A stretch of 64,000 bases of DNA from an uncultured Eudoraea sp. (GTDB lineage: Bacteria > Bacteroidota > Bacteroidia > Flavobacteriales > Flavobacteriaceae). The DNA lies in contig CAMYIE010000002.1 in assembly GCA_947258405.1 (NCBI GenBank), positions 167,963-231,962 on the forward strand. Direction: 5' to 3'. The notes under the pieces were generated by a model. It saw nothing but the letters and a program-made list of their open reading frames with translations, did not search any database and had not been told where the DNA came from. How positions within the stretch are numbered: the stretch's first letter is position 1; every line of letters starts with the position of its first letter. This document shows, piece after piece, positions 8,089 through 16,738 of the stretch. The position numbers were made by a program, and so were the translations under genes.

Positions 8089-10185
8089 TCAATGCATACC
8101 CTGTGCCTGTATGGCTGTAATTACTACTGTATTGAAAATATCGTCTACGGTACTTCCACGACTCAGGTCGTTTACGGGTTTGTTAAGTCCCTGGATTATC
8201 GGTCCGATGGCCAGCGCACCGGTTTCCCGCTGGACAGCCTTATAGGTATTATTGCCTGTATTCAGATCGGGGAAAATAAATACACTCGCCTGGCCCGCCA
8301 CTGTAGATTCGGGCATTTTTTTCTTTGCAACTTCCATATCTACCGCGGCGTCATATTGAATAGGTCCCTCTACCTTAAGCGACGGATTTTTATGCTTGAC
8401 AATCGCAGTAGCCTCCCTTACTTTCTCCACATCCTGACCTTTCCCAGAAGTTCCCGAAGAATAAGACAACATGGCAATCTTTGGCTCTATACCAAACGAT
8501 TCGCTGGTATTGGCCGAGGTAATCGCAATTTCCGCAAGCTCTTCAGCATTCGGATTAGGATTAATGGCACAATCGCCATAGACCGTTACCCGATCTTCAA
8601 GACACATAAAGAATACAGAAGATACGATCGATACATCTGGTTTAGTTTTTATAAACTGAAGTGCAGGCCGTATGGTATGCTGAGTGGTATGAACCGCGCC
8701 GGAGACCATGCCATCTGCATGGCCTTTATAGACCATCATGGTACCGAAATACGAAATATCGATCATCTGGTCACGGGCCATTGTAGGGTTTACGTTTTTG
8801 TGCTTTCGAAGCTCGTAGAGCGTCTCAGCATAATCATCGAAATATTCAGAATGCTGCGGATCTATTATATCGATCTTATCCAGATCCAGATCCAGATCTA
8901 ACTGATCGATCATCGCTGCTATCACCAAAGGATCTCCCAGGAGAATTATCTCGACAACATCACTATCGATAAGCTCCTTAACTGCTCGGAGTATCCTGGC
9001 ATCGGTTCCTTCAGGTAGTACAATCTTCTTTTTTTCGCTCCTGGCCCGCTGCATCAAATTAAACTGAAACATCCGGGGCGTAATCCCGTTGCCCTCAAAA
9101 GTGATCAGTTTTTCGGCTAATGCATTGACCGGAATAAAGGTTTCAAAATCCTGAATCGAAGTGTTGATTTTTCGCGTATTCCCGGCGTAGATCTGAGGTT
9201 TGATGGCATCGACCTTGTTGGCCGTCACATAGGTGCCATCCTTTACTGAAACAATAGGTACAATTTCCGAAAGACCTTCAATGAGTTTTAAGATAGAATC
9301 TTCAGGGCGCAAACCGCCGGTAAGCACTATACCTGAAGCCGTTGGGTAATTGGCCGATAGATTGGCTTGAAGTGCTCCGAGAATAATATCGGCCCTATCG
9401 CCGGGGGTAATCACGAGGCTGCTTTCCCTAAAATGGGTGAGATAGTTGCGCAATTGCATTGCACCAACACTGATATTGCTCAATTGATTGTTTAGGTATG
9501 CCGAGCCAAAAAGCACTTCAGCATCCAGGCCATCTGCAATTTCTTTCATTGTCGGGTTACCAAGGATCGGATTTCGTGGAATGGCTCCTACCAAGACTTT
9601 TTTTGGCAAGACACTCATTAACCTTTCAATGACAAATGATAAGTTCTTCGGGCGTACTTTATTAGCAATGACCATAAGAACCTCCACACCCTTGTCTTTA
9701 AATGAATCGTAGGCCAGCAACTGATCATTCACAAATTCCTCCATCGTCTTCCCTTTGCCACTGGTCAATATGATTGTAGGAATACCCAGGTTCTTTGCCA
9801 TCAGTACATTGATATCCCACTCAATGATCCCACCTTCTCCGGTAAAATCTGTTCCTTCTACCAGTACGAAATCAAAGCGGTCTTCTATTGCCTTATATCC
9901 GGCAATGATCTTGTCTAGTACTTCATCCTCCTTATCCTGGTTCAATTTATGGATCACCTCATTTCTGGTACAGGCGAAAGCCTCCTGATATGCGATATTC
10001 AGCCCAAAAAAACTGATCATAGTTTGAATATGGTTATCCATTTCACCAGACTTATAATCATCGATTATCGGTCTGAAATAACCCACTTTTGCAGCCTTAC
10101 CGAGAAGAAGATGCATAAGGCCAAGTGAAACAATAGATTTGCCGCTATTAGGCGCTGTGGTAGCGATATAAACCGCCTTGCTCAT
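8089..10185 (-). CDS. pta: Phosphate acetyltransferase (long, three-domain form)
   Basis: Transfers acetyl from CoA to phosphate. The 698-residue protein is the long form: an N-terminal BioD-like P-loop domain (TAPNSGKS near residue 10), a DRTGG domain in the middle (about 215-330), and a C-terminal catalytic PTA/PTB domain (about 375-698; LPEGTDARILRA, SYSSGTSGKGQDVEKVREA, FPDLNTGN). The ATG at 10185 (MSKAVYIATT) is preferred to the one 24 bp upstream. A minus-strand TAAATTTG at 10207-10214 could be a second promoter for pta-ackA inside the USP operon. Confidence 0.95.
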   Translation of the reverse strand: MSKAVYIATTAPNSGKSIVSLGLMHLLLGKAAKVGYFRPIIDDYKSGEMDNHIQTMISFFGLNIAYQEAFACTRNEVIHKLNQDKEDEVLDKIIAGYKAIEDRFDFVLVEGTDFTGEGGIIEWDINVLMAKNLGIPTIILTSGKGKTMEEFVNDQLLAYDSFKDKGVEVLMVIANKVRPKNLSFVIERLMSVLPKKVLVGAIPRNPILGNPTMKEIADGLDAEVLFGSAYLNNQLSNISVGAMQLRNYLTHFRESSLVITPGDRADIILGALQANLSANYPTASGIVLTGGLRPEDSILKLIEGLSEIVPIVSVKDGTYVTANKVDAIKPQIYAGNTRKINTSIQDFETFIPVNALAEKLITFEGNGITPRMFQFNLMQRARSEKKKIVLPEGTDARILRAVKELIDSDVVEIILLGDPLVIAAMIDQLDLDLDLDKIDIIDPQHSEYFDDYAETLYELRKHKNVNPTMARDQMIDISYFGTMMVYKGHADGMVSGAVHTTQHTIRPALQFIKTKPDVSIVSSVFFMCLEDRVTVYGDCAINPNPNAEELAEIAITSANTSESFGIEPKIAMLSYSSGTSGKGQDVEKVREATAIVKHKNPSLKVEGPIQYDAAVDMEVAKKKMPESTVAGQASVFIFPDLNTGNNTYKAVQRETGALAIGPIIQGLNKPVNDLSRGSTVDDIFNTVVITAIQAQGMH

Positions 10186-10206
10186 AAGAGGTTGTATTTT
10201 GAAGTG

Positions 10207-10214
10207 CAAATTTA
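10207..10214 (-). promoter_or_regulatory. Candidate internal -7 element for pta-ackA
   Basis: Minus-strand TAAATTTG is a perfect TAnnTTTG match 22 nt before the pta ATG, within the 123-bp gap after the third USP gene. There is no TGAY-N4-RTCA dyad at the spacing seen elsewhere, so it would be independent of that regulator. Confidence 0.35.
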
Positions 10215-10308
10215 TGACATCTGAATCCGAAATACTCCTTTCAGGGCTAATAATGTTCCTTTCGAGAAATAAAAATTAGAATAAAATACTCCCAGATTGT
10301 TAAAATCT

Positions 10309-11160
10309 TCAACTGTTGTTCGCCTCGGGGAGAACCAGAAATGGAATATGAGTTTTAAAGGCAACTTTTTTTATTACCGGCTCGCGCAGTAGTCGTCTGA
10401 AAAATCCATGTTGACTATTGATCATGACCAGCAAGTCAGATTTGTTTTCATCGGCCCATTCATTGATTCTATATGCTATCATCGGATGATATTCGATAAT
10501 TTCGAAGCTATGGGATACCCCTTTCAAGAGCCTGGCCAGAAGTTTTTTTATCTCTTCATTTTCCTTTGTTAAAGCAGCTTCTCCAGGCATATGGATTACC
10601 CTGATGGTGGAGTTCCATATATTTGCCAGACTGATCATCGGTTCCAGTTCGACCTTCTGGTAAAGGTGTTTGTAATCTGTTGCAAATACGATCTGCGAAG
10701 GTTTGGTGAAATCAAAAGAGCCTGGGATAGCGAGTAGGGGACAAAAATTGATACTCTTCAGCACACTTACTGTATTGCTTCCCATAAAAATCTCTTTCAT
10801 CCCACTGGCACCCTGGGTACCCATACAGATAAAATCAATATCCTTATCAATAATATTCCGCCCAATAGTATTGAGCAGGGAATCGGATTCCAAAATAGCT
10901 TCAAAAGAATGATCGGTTACTTTATTGATGCTTTTCAAATGCCCCACTATCTTTTGAAGCTTAACCTCCACCTCATCCTGGGTGATTTGGTGAAATCGTG
11001 TGTCCCTTTCCTTATTGATAGTGCTTACCAGGCCAGATGGAGCCGGTTGATGCGCATGGAGTATATAAAAGGAACAGGGTATATTCTCAAAAAGATAGAT
11101 CGCATACTGAATGGCATGCCATGCATTCTCGGAAAAATCTGTGGGCAGTAAAACACGCAT
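10309..11160 (-). CDS. Universal stress protein, tandem UspA domains (third of three)
   Basis: A 283-residue cytoplasmic protein made of two UspA domains. The first contains the ATP-binding motif G-x2-G-x9-G-S/T (CMGTQGASGMKEIFMGSN near residue 115). In the second the loop is degenerate (NSQHGFFRRLLREP), as in many double-domain USPs. Starts with MRVLLPTDFSENA, the canonical UspA beginning. It is 24 bp after the previous USP gene and 123 bp before pta. Such proteins are usually induced by starvation, stress or low oxygen; the exact role is unknown. Confidence 0.92.
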   Translation of the reverse strand: MRVLLPTDFSENAWHAIQYAIYLFENIPCSFYILHAHQPAPSGLVSTINKERDTRFHQITQDEVEVKLQKIVGHLKSINKVTDHSFEAILESDSLLNTIGRNIIDKDIDFICMGTQGASGMKEIFMGSNTVSVLKSINFCPLLAIPGSFDFTKPSQIVFATDYKHLYQKVELEPMISLANIWNSTIRVIHMPGEAALTKENEEIKKLLARLLKGVSHSFEIIEYHPMIAYRINEWADENKSDLLVMINSQHGFFRRLLREPVIKKVAFKTHIPFLVLPEANNS

Positions 11161-11184
11161 CGTATACTCTTTTTTGATTAAAAT

Positions 11185-12036
11185 TCAACAGTCTTTTTGC
11201 GGCAAGACCAGTAAAGGAACATCGGTGTGATGTGCCATTTTCTTAACTACCGGTTCGCGGACAAGGCGTTCCAGAAATGTATGGGCATAGTGGATCAATA
11301 CGATCAGATCTGCTTTTTCTTCTTTCACGGCAGCACCGATGGATGCGTTTACGCTTTGTTTCATTTCCACAGTCTTGAAATGTATATCTACCTCTTCGAA
11401 AGCTTCTTTGAGCCTTTGCTTGTTCTTTTCCTGATCGACTCCCGGAACGGCTTCCTGGGTCACCTGCACCATGGTTAGCCTGCTTTTCCATGCCAGCGCC
11501 AACTCATGTAATATACTAACCTGACATTCTCGGATTCTTTGGGTAAGATCTGTAGGAAACACTATTCGGTCGAGGTCTTTAAGATCCTGTGCTTCCGGTA
11601 CGGCCAGAATCGGGCAATTCCTGATCTTTTTAATCACCTTTATGGTATTGCTTCCAATAAACACATCACTCGCGCCTGTAGCCCCTTTTTGACCCATGAC
11701 AATAAGATCGATGTCGTCTTCTATGAGCATTTGGGATAAGGTATCCACCAGATTGCCCTTTAAGGATCTAGTCTCGAACTTGTGTCCTTTCACCCGATGA
11801 TGTTTCTTCAGATATGAATCCATTTCCCCAAGTTGCCTGGTGGAGTCGGCAGAGAGAGATTCGTAGATTATCGCAAGCCTTTCCTTGCTTCTGTTGCCCA
11901 AAATACCGCCAAAAGCCGGTTCGTAACAATGGACGATATAAAACAAGACGTCGAAATTTTCATAAAGCTTAAGCGCAGTGAACAGCGCATTCCATGCACT
12001 TTTTGAAAAATCTGTGAGGATTGCTACTTTTTTCAT
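11185..12036 (-). CDS. Universal stress protein, tandem UspA domains (second of three)
   Basis: A 283-residue paralogue of its two neighbours, beginning MKKVAILTDFSKSA. The first UspA domain has an intact ATP motif (MGQKGATGASDVFIGSNT near residue 120). The second ends with LIHYAHTFLERLVREPVVKKMAHHTDVPLLVLP and lacks the glycine loop. Located 43 bp after the first USP gene, with no promoter visible between them, so it is read from the operon promoter at 12956-12999. Confidence 0.92.
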   Translation of the reverse strand: MKKVAILTDFSKSAWNALFTALKLYENFDVLFYIVHCYEPAFGGILGNRSKERLAIIYESLSADSTRQLGEMDSYLKKHHRVKGHKFETRSLKGNLVDTLSQMLIEDDIDLIVMGQKGATGASDVFIGSNTIKVIKKIRNCPILAVPEAQDLKDLDRIVFPTDLTQRIRECQVSILHELALAWKSRLTMVQVTQEAVPGVDQEKNKQRLKEAFEEVDIHFKTVEMKQSVNASIGAAVKEEKADLIVLIHYAHTFLERLVREPVVKKMAHHTDVPLLVLPQKDC

Positions 12037-12079
12037 AATAAACCCTTATTTATTAAAATGCTATACTACCCAAGAAGAT

Positions 12080-12934
12080 CTATTTATCGATCGGTGAGGT
12101 ATCACGGATTACCAGGAAGGGTACCTGAACATGGAATCCGATCTGGTCTACATTCTGGCGCCACATTATTCGTTCTAAAAAATTGTGCTGCCGATTCATC
12201 ATCACCAAAAGGTCTAATTGATGATCATCGATATAGTCCATAACCGCCTGTGGCATCAGGGCACCCCTGAGCTCTTGAAAACGATGAGGAAACTCTTTCA
12301 ACATTGCCTTGAGATGGTTTTTATTTTCCAGTTGCTTATCTGTCAGCTCATATTCCTCTTTTACATGTAAAATGGTAATTTCAGCATTATTTGTAGTGGC
12401 CATATCCAATAGCGTACTAATCTCACTTGCCTTATATTTCGACCAGTAATCGGATGGAAAAAGTATTCTGTTTACCTGCTTATATTTAAACGAAGCCGGT
12501 ACGGCCAGGACTGGGATATTCGCCTTTCGGATCACATATACAGTGTTGGTTCCCAGAAATATCTCCTTGGCACCCGAAGCCCCCTGAGTACCCATCACTA
12601 CCATGTCTATTTCTTTTTCGGTAGCAATCTTGTTGATTTCGTCTGTTAAAAGATTAAAGGCCGATACTAACTTAAATTGATGTCTTGGATTTGTATGGCC
12701 TTGCAAAATATTGGCTTTTGTCTTTTCCAGGCCTTCCATGGAAATATCGACCCCTATATCGGGGATAGCGCTGAATGATGGGCCTCCAATAAGGTAATCC
12801 ATCCTATAAAAAGCCGGGGTATAGGTATGGAGGATATAAAAGAGACAGTCGCGCTTCGCGAAGAATTTAATGGCATAACCTATTGCATTGTTAGCATTGG
12901 TCGAAAAATCCGTAGGCAGCAATATTTTCAACAT
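12080..12934 (-). CDS. Universal stress protein, tandem UspA domains (first of three)
   Basis: A 284-residue double UspA protein with MLKILLPTDFSTNA at the start, the ATP motif MGTQGASGAKEIFLGTNTVYVI near residue 115, and a degenerate second domain. An open frame extends to 13048, but the predicted transcript start lies near 12950, so the ATG at 12934 is the fitting start. First gene of the operon usp-usp-usp-pta-ackA. Its promoter holds one of the best operator/-7 pairs in the window, divergent from the DUF2267 gene. Confidence 0.92.
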   Translation of the reverse strand: MLKILLPTDFSTNANNAIGYAIKFFAKRDCLFYILHTYTPAFYRMDYLIGGPSFSAIPDIGVDISMEGLEKTKANILQGHTNPRHQFKLVSAFNLLTDEINKIATEKEIDMVVMGTQGASGAKEIFLGTNTVYVIRKANIPVLAVPASFKYKQVNRILFPSDYWSKYKASEISTLLDMATTNNAEITILHVKEEYELTDKQLENKNHLKAMLKEFPHRFQELRGALMPQAVMDYIDDHQLDLLVMMNRQHNFLERIMWRQNVDQIGFHVQVPFLVIRDTSPIDK

Positions 12935-12955
12935 GATCCTCTGTTTTACATTCAT

Positions 12956-12999
12956 CAAAATTAAACGACAAACCGGGTGCAAACCATGACCTGGATCAG
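12956..12999 (-). promoter_or_regulatory. CRP/FNR-type operator plus -7, usp3-pta-ackA operon
   Basis: Dyad ATGAC-CTGG-ATCAG (12986-12999); minus-strand -7 TAATTTTG (12963 to 12956), a perfect TAnnTTTG, with the standard 29.5-bp spacing. The predicted leader is about 16 nt. Confidence 0.8.
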
Positions 13000-13056
13000 T
13001 TGGCCTGCCCCCTGCTTTCAAACTACCACGAATATCATCGAAAAGCAAAGGCTGAT

Positions 13057-13100
13057 ATGATCGCCGTCATTTGGTAAACGGTCATTTAATTTCATCTTTA
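13057..13100 (+). promoter_or_regulatory. CRP/FNR-type operator plus -7, DUF2267 gene
   Basis: Dyad ATGAT-CGCC-GTCAT (13057-13070) followed at the standard spacing by CATCTTTA (13093-13100, 4 of 6 positions). It is the plus-strand half of a divergent region that holds two dyads, one per direction. Confidence 0.7.
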
Positions 13101-13121
13101 GTAATCATAAAAAAACAGATT

Positions 13122-13574
13122 ATGGCACTGAATTTTAATCAATACGCAACGGAAGGCAATACGTTTTTGAAACATTATGCCAAGGAAATGAACCTGGCCG
13201 ATAACCGCGACAAGGCCGGAAGGATATTTAGTTCTATTCTCCACGCACTTCGCGACATTATCAGTCCGGAAGAATCACTACAATTTATCGCACAGCTGCC
13301 TATGTTCCTGAAAGCAGTTTATGTAAATGGCTGGAGCCTGAAAAGGGATAAGCCCAGGATCAAAAAAATGGCAGAATTTATAGATCTGGTACGCAAGCAT
13401 GATGGGCCGGCTGCAATAAACGATTTTGAATACAGCGATGAGGTGGCCGAACAGTATATCGACACCACTTTTATCTATCTGCGCAAATACATCTCGCTGG
13501 GAGAAATGGAAGACATAAGGGATGGTCTGCCCAAAGATTTGAAGAGCATGATCTACTCTAATCTTATGTTCTAA
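13122..13574 (+). CDS. DUF2267 domain protein
   Basis: A 150-residue all-helical cytoplasmic protein of the DUF2267 family: FNQYATEGNTFLKHYAKEM at the N-terminus, AGRIFSSILHALRDIISPEESLQFIAQLPMFLKAVYV in the middle, then IYLRKYISLGEMEDIRDGLPKDLKSMI. The family is often found beside Hsp20, USP and BON-domain genes; no biochemical role is established. The start at 13122 (MALNFNQY) is chosen because the upstream extension to 13071 would begin before the predicted transcript start. Transcribed alone, divergent from the USP operon. Confidence 0.88.
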   Translation: MALNFNQYATEGNTFLKHYAKEMNLADNRDKAGRIFSSILHALRDIISPEESLQFIAQLPMFLKAVYVNGWSLKRDKPRIKKMAEFIDLVRKHDGPAAINDFEYSDEVAEQYIDTTFIYLRKYISLGEMEDIRDGLPKDLKSMIYSNLMF

Positions 13575-13611
13575 AGAGGTCCGGGATCTTATTCAATCGG
13601 CAAGCGATAAT

Positions 13612-13655
13612 ATGATGGTTATCATATTATAATTTGCTATTTAAGAATACTTTAG
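13612..13655 (+). promoter_or_regulatory. CRP/FNR-type operator plus -7, WG/NqrC-like/GNAT operon
   Basis: Dyad ATGAT-GGTT-ATCAT (13612-13625), extended by flanking TAAT/ATTA symmetry; -7 TACTTTAG (13648-13655, 5 of 6) at the standard spacing. The leader to the ATG at 13686 is about 25 nt. The dyad also lies shortly after the DUF2267 stop, but it has no T-tract and is unlikely to be a terminator. Confidence 0.72.
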
Positions 13656-13685
13656 CTCATTAGTAATCCCAAAAAACATAGTACC

Positions 13686-14318
13686 ATGAGAAGTTATTTC
13701 TTCATTATTGCCTTTTTGTTTTCATCGATAGTTGGTTTGGGTCAGGAGATCGATTCGGTAGACGAGATCGCCCCGTTCCATGAAGGGCTGGCCGCCGTTA
13801 GAATTGGAGATCAATGGGGCTTTATCAATGCCGATGGAGATTTGGTCATAGACTTTCGCAGTGACCTGGTTTGGAATGAAGAGGTAAGTACCGGTGTCGA
13901 AGATATAACGGGTATTGCTTATCCAAGATTTAAAGACGATCGATGTATGATCAAAGAAACCCTGGAAGAGGAGGGTATCGATGTATATGGATTCATCAAT
14001 AGCAAAGGCGAAACTGTAATTAAACCCGAGTATCTTAACGTTACGGAGTTTAACGAGGGATTTGCGCTGGGAATTTTACTAACCAAAACCTTTAGGGGTC
14101 AGAATCGATTTCAGCTTAATATCTATGATTTTAAATTCAGCGAAGTGATATTGGATCCTGCCGGGGATATTATGCTACTTATTACCCAGCGTCAAAGTAT
14201 CTTAATGGACAAAAGACGGTATGAACTTCCCAGTCTCAATGCGAAATACCTGTCTAAAACCCTGATGGCGGTTAAAACAGACAAGAATACCTGGGAGTTG
14301 CGCAAAATTAACCTCTAA
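13686..14318 (+). CDS. Secreted WG-repeat protein
   Basis: A 210-residue exported protein with a signal peptide (MRSYFFIIAFLFSSIVGLGQ) and WG-type repeats: FHEGLAAVRIGDQWGFINADGDLVIDF near residue 30 and VYGFINSKGETVIKPEYLNVTEFNEGFALG near 100. WG repeats are short beta-rich units of unclear function common in Bacteroidota. The C-terminal quarter is unlike the repeats. First gene of a three-gene operon; the next start is only 12 bp beyond its stop codon. No enzymatic motif is visible. Confidence 0.75.
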   Translation: MRSYFFIIAFLFSSIVGLGQEIDSVDEIAPFHEGLAAVRIGDQWGFINADGDLVIDFRSDLVWNEEVSTGVEDITGIAYPRFKDDRCMIKETLEEEGIDVYGFINSKGETVIKPEYLNVTEFNEGFALGILLTKTFRGQNRFQLNIYDFKFSEVILDPAGDIMLLITQRQSILMDKRRYELPSLNAKYLSKTLMAVKTDKNTWELRKINL

Positions 14319-14330
14319 CAGCTCATTACC

Positions 14331-15020
14331 ATGACACATCTGAGAAAAGGGGAGAAAATAGCCTTCCTCGTATTGATTTGTACACTATTCTGGTATTGCC
14401 GGGAAAAGCCGGCTGCGGAAAAAGAAATTTTAAAGGAAACCATAGTTGAGATTACCAATCCAAAAGTGATTGTTGATCTATGCGCCAGTGCCGGCGTCTC
14501 TATTACCGATACTACCGATATAGACCCATTTCTGCGTTTTAAGATGATCGACAACTCGGGTGTTATTCAGGATATAAATATCGATGAGGCAGCGCGATTA
14601 TTCAAACGTTCAAAATCGGGAAAGAAGGTTTCGGAAATACCACTGATGGAGTTCAAAGAAGCAGACAAAACCCTTATGATGTTCAACAGCAGGGGTTATG
14701 GAGGGCCTATCTGGGTCACCCTTATTTTGAACAATAATAATTCACAATTTGAGAATGTACAGTTCGAACACCTCGCCGAATCGGAGGGATATGCAGCGGG
14801 TTTTACCATGAGTTCCTTTGAAGATCAGTTTACAGGTGTTGAAATTAAAGCTGGAGATACCAATTTTGGTATTGAGCAGGGCGATAAACTTGTCTTAAAA
14901 GGTTCATACACAGTAGATGGGATAAGCGGTGCCACCCAGACCAGCATGGCGGGGATTGAGATGATGAACATGGGAATCAGCAGGGTCAAGAACTATGCAT
15001 TCCCTAAAAAGGTTAAATAA
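14331..15020 (+). CDS. NqrC/RnfG-like FMN-binding lipoprotein
   Basis: A 229-residue protein with an N-terminal hydrophobic segment ending in a possible lipobox (LFWYC, Cys near 23). The C-terminal part reads like the FMN_bind domain of NqrC/RnfG: GYGGPIWVTLILN near 125, SEGYAAGF, and VDGISGATQTS near 200. The DGxSGAT element is the flavinylation site where ApbE attaches FMN to the Thr in NqrC and RnfG. No other nqr/rnf subunit and no apbE is in the window, so this is a stand-alone, probably periplasm-facing flavoprotein. Electron donor and acceptor are unknown. Confidence 0.78.
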   Translation: MTHLRKGEKIAFLVLICTLFWYCREKPAAEKEILKETIVEITNPKVIVDLCASAGVSITDTTDIDPFLRFKMIDNSGVIQDINIDEAARLFKRSKSGKKVSEIPLMEFKEADKTLMMFNSRGYGGPIWVTLILNNNNSQFENVQFEHLAESEGYAAGFTMSSFEDQFTGVEIKAGDTNFGIEQGDKLVLKGSYTVDGISGATQTSMAGIEMMNMGISRVKNYAFPKKVK

Positions 15021-15027
15021 GAATAAC

Positions 15028-15795
15028 ATGTATAATACTAAAATTCAGGAAGTTACTCCCAAAAATGTCCTTTCTGAAACTTTGTTTTGTATTAAGGATA
15101 TATTAAAACCAGGTTTTAAGTGCAAACAAAACTGGTTCGAGAAACGGTATTCCGAAGGTCTTCGTATAAGGATCTTAAAAGATAATGAGGATAAGATGCT
15201 TGGTTTTATAGAATACGTACCAGCTTCCAAAGCATGGAGACCAGTTAATGCCCCAAATTTTATGTTTATACATTGTATGTACCTGGCGGCCAAAAAAACC
15301 CGGAATATGGGATTTGGTTCCGAATTGATAAAAGCATGTGAAAATGAGGCAAGATCAAAAAAAATGGATGGGGTATGTGTGATGACCAGCAAAGGAGCCT
15401 GGATAGCAGATAAGCGTATTTTTGAAAAGAACCGATACTGCGAAGTTGGAAAAAAGGGAAGGTTCGAATTGATGGTAAAAAAATGGAATAAGACAGCCCC
15501 GGACCCGCAGCTAATAGACTGGACTATAAATCAGCAAAAGTATCAGGGCTGGCATATTATTTATGCAGACCAGTGCCCGTGGCATGAAAAATCTGTAGAG
15601 GCCTTACTGCATACCGCCTGCGATTTTGAGATCGACCTTAAGGTCACTAAATTAAATACGGCCCTGGAAGCACGTTATGCCCCATCGGGTTTTGGTGTGT
15701 TCAGTCTGGTACACAATGGAAAACTTCTGGAAGATCACTATATCAGTGCCACCCGATTTAGGAATATCCTGAAAAAAGAACTTAAATCGGCCTAA
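15028..15795 (+). CDS. GNAT acetyltransferase with C-terminal YoaP-like domain
   Basis: A 255-residue cytoplasmic protein. Residues 1-150 form a GNAT domain (MLGFIEYVPASKAWRPV, then MYLAAKKTRNMGFGSELIKACENEA, the acetyl-CoA loop region). The C-terminal 90 residues contain ADQCPWHEKSVEALL, the thioredoxin-like start of the YoaP domain. The start at 15028 is 7 bp after the preceding stop codon; a frame from 14995 would overlap that gene. The substrate is unknown. Third gene of the WG/NqrC-like operon, converging on slipin. Confidence 0.83.
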   Translation: MYNTKIQEVTPKNVLSETLFCIKDILKPGFKCKQNWFEKRYSEGLRIRILKDNEDKMLGFIEYVPASKAWRPVNAPNFMFIHCMYLAAKKTRNMGFGSELIKACENEARSKKMDGVCVMTSKGAWIADKRIFEKNRYCEVGKKGRFELMVKKWNKTAPDPQLIDWTINQQKYQGWHIIYADQCPWHEKSVEALLHTACDFEIDLKVTKLNTALEARYAPSGFGVFSLVHNGKLLEDHYISATRFRNILKKELKSA

Positions 15796-15815
15796 AATCC
15801 TGGAACGAAGAAACT

Positions 15816-16574
15816 TTATTTCTTCTTAGATTTTTTCTCCCCTTTTGCCCTTCTCGGTAAAACCTCTTCGGGGAATGGGAATAGAATAGTAGAATTCTTT
15901 TCCGCGGCAATATTGGAAAGGGTTTGGTAAAGCCTGAGCTTGATCGCGGATGGTGACTTATCTATTTGTCTCCCTGCCTCCAGTAATTTCCCTGCTGCCT
16001 GCTCCTCGGCCTGGGCCAGTATAATCCGGGCCCTTCTGGAACGTTCTGCTTCTGCCTGGTTAGCCATCATCCTCTTCATGTTTTCCGGCAATTGGATATC
16101 CTTGATCTTTACATCGATAATCTCAATTCCCCATTGATGCGTTTCGTTTTCAACAATGGACTTGATGTTTTTACCCATCTCCTCTCTATTAGACAGGATC
16201 GTATCTAATTCTACCTTACCACAAACATCTCTCAAGGCAGCCTGAGAGAGCTGAGTAATGGCAAATGTGAATTCTTCGACCTCGAGTACGGCCTTTTCAG
16301 GATCATAGATCTTAAAAAATACAACCCCGTCAATACTACAGGGAACATTGTCCTCGGTCATTACCTCCTGAGAGATAATATTGATAGTAATGACCCTGAT
16401 ATCCACAACCTGAATGGTCTCTACTATTGGAATAACCCATCGAAAACCCGGGTTGAGTGTTTTGACATACTTACCGAACCTGAATTTTAGCGCTCTTTTA
16501 TATTCAAAAACGATACGGATCCCCGCCAAAAGGATTAAACTGAAAATTATTATTAATAGATAAGTTGGATTCAT
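15816..16574 (-). CDS. Slipin / stomatin-like SPFH protein
   Basis: A 252-residue inner-membrane protein: one N-terminal membrane helix (MNPTYLLIIIFSLILLAGIRIVFEY), then a stomatin-type SPFH domain (RALKFRFGKYVKTLNPGFRWVIPIVETIQVVDIRV...SQEVMTEDNVPCSIDGVVFFKI), a coiled-coil segment (AEAERSRRARIILAQAEEQAAGKL) and a lysine-rich tail. Slipins scaffold membrane microdomains; a nodulation-type (NfeD) partner is not adjacent. The ATG at 16574 gives the normal family N-terminus; 18 extra upstream codons are unlikely. It lies among regulon operons, but I found no operator upstream. Confidence 0.92.
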   Translation of the reverse strand: MNPTYLLIIIFSLILLAGIRIVFEYKRALKFRFGKYVKTLNPGFRWVIPIVETIQVVDIRVITINIISQEVMTEDNVPCSIDGVVFFKIYDPEKAVLEVEEFTFAITQLSQAALRDVCGKVELDTILSNREEMGKNIKSIVENETHQWGIEIIDVKIKDIQLPENMKRMMANQAEAERSRRARIILAQAEEQAAGKLLEAGRQIDKSPSAIKLRLYQTLSNIAAEKNSTILFPFPEEVLPRRAKGEKKSKKK

Positions 16575-16738
16575 GATATTTGATTTTAAGTTGATTGAGC
16601 TGCTGCTCATTTTAATGTTCGCAAGCAAATAATTCTAACTCAGTTACCAAAAACCCGGCAGATTTGCTTCCTATTAAATTTACGAAATTTTAAAGGGGTC
16701 TCAAAACATTTTGATGCTTTCGATCATGAGTTAGTCCT

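Noticed and set aside
10214..10227. ATGAC-ATCT-GAATC upstream of pta as an operator
   Set aside because: The second half-site does not match RTCA, and there is no dyad at the correct distance from the pta -7 element.
14331..15020. Part of an NQR or RNF operon
   Set aside because: No other NQR/RNF subunit gene lies in the window; the neighbours are WG-repeat and GNAT genes.
16709..16726. TTGAT and ATCAT half-sites upstream of slipin as an operator
   Set aside because: The spacer is 7 nt instead of 4, and there is no -7 element in phase.
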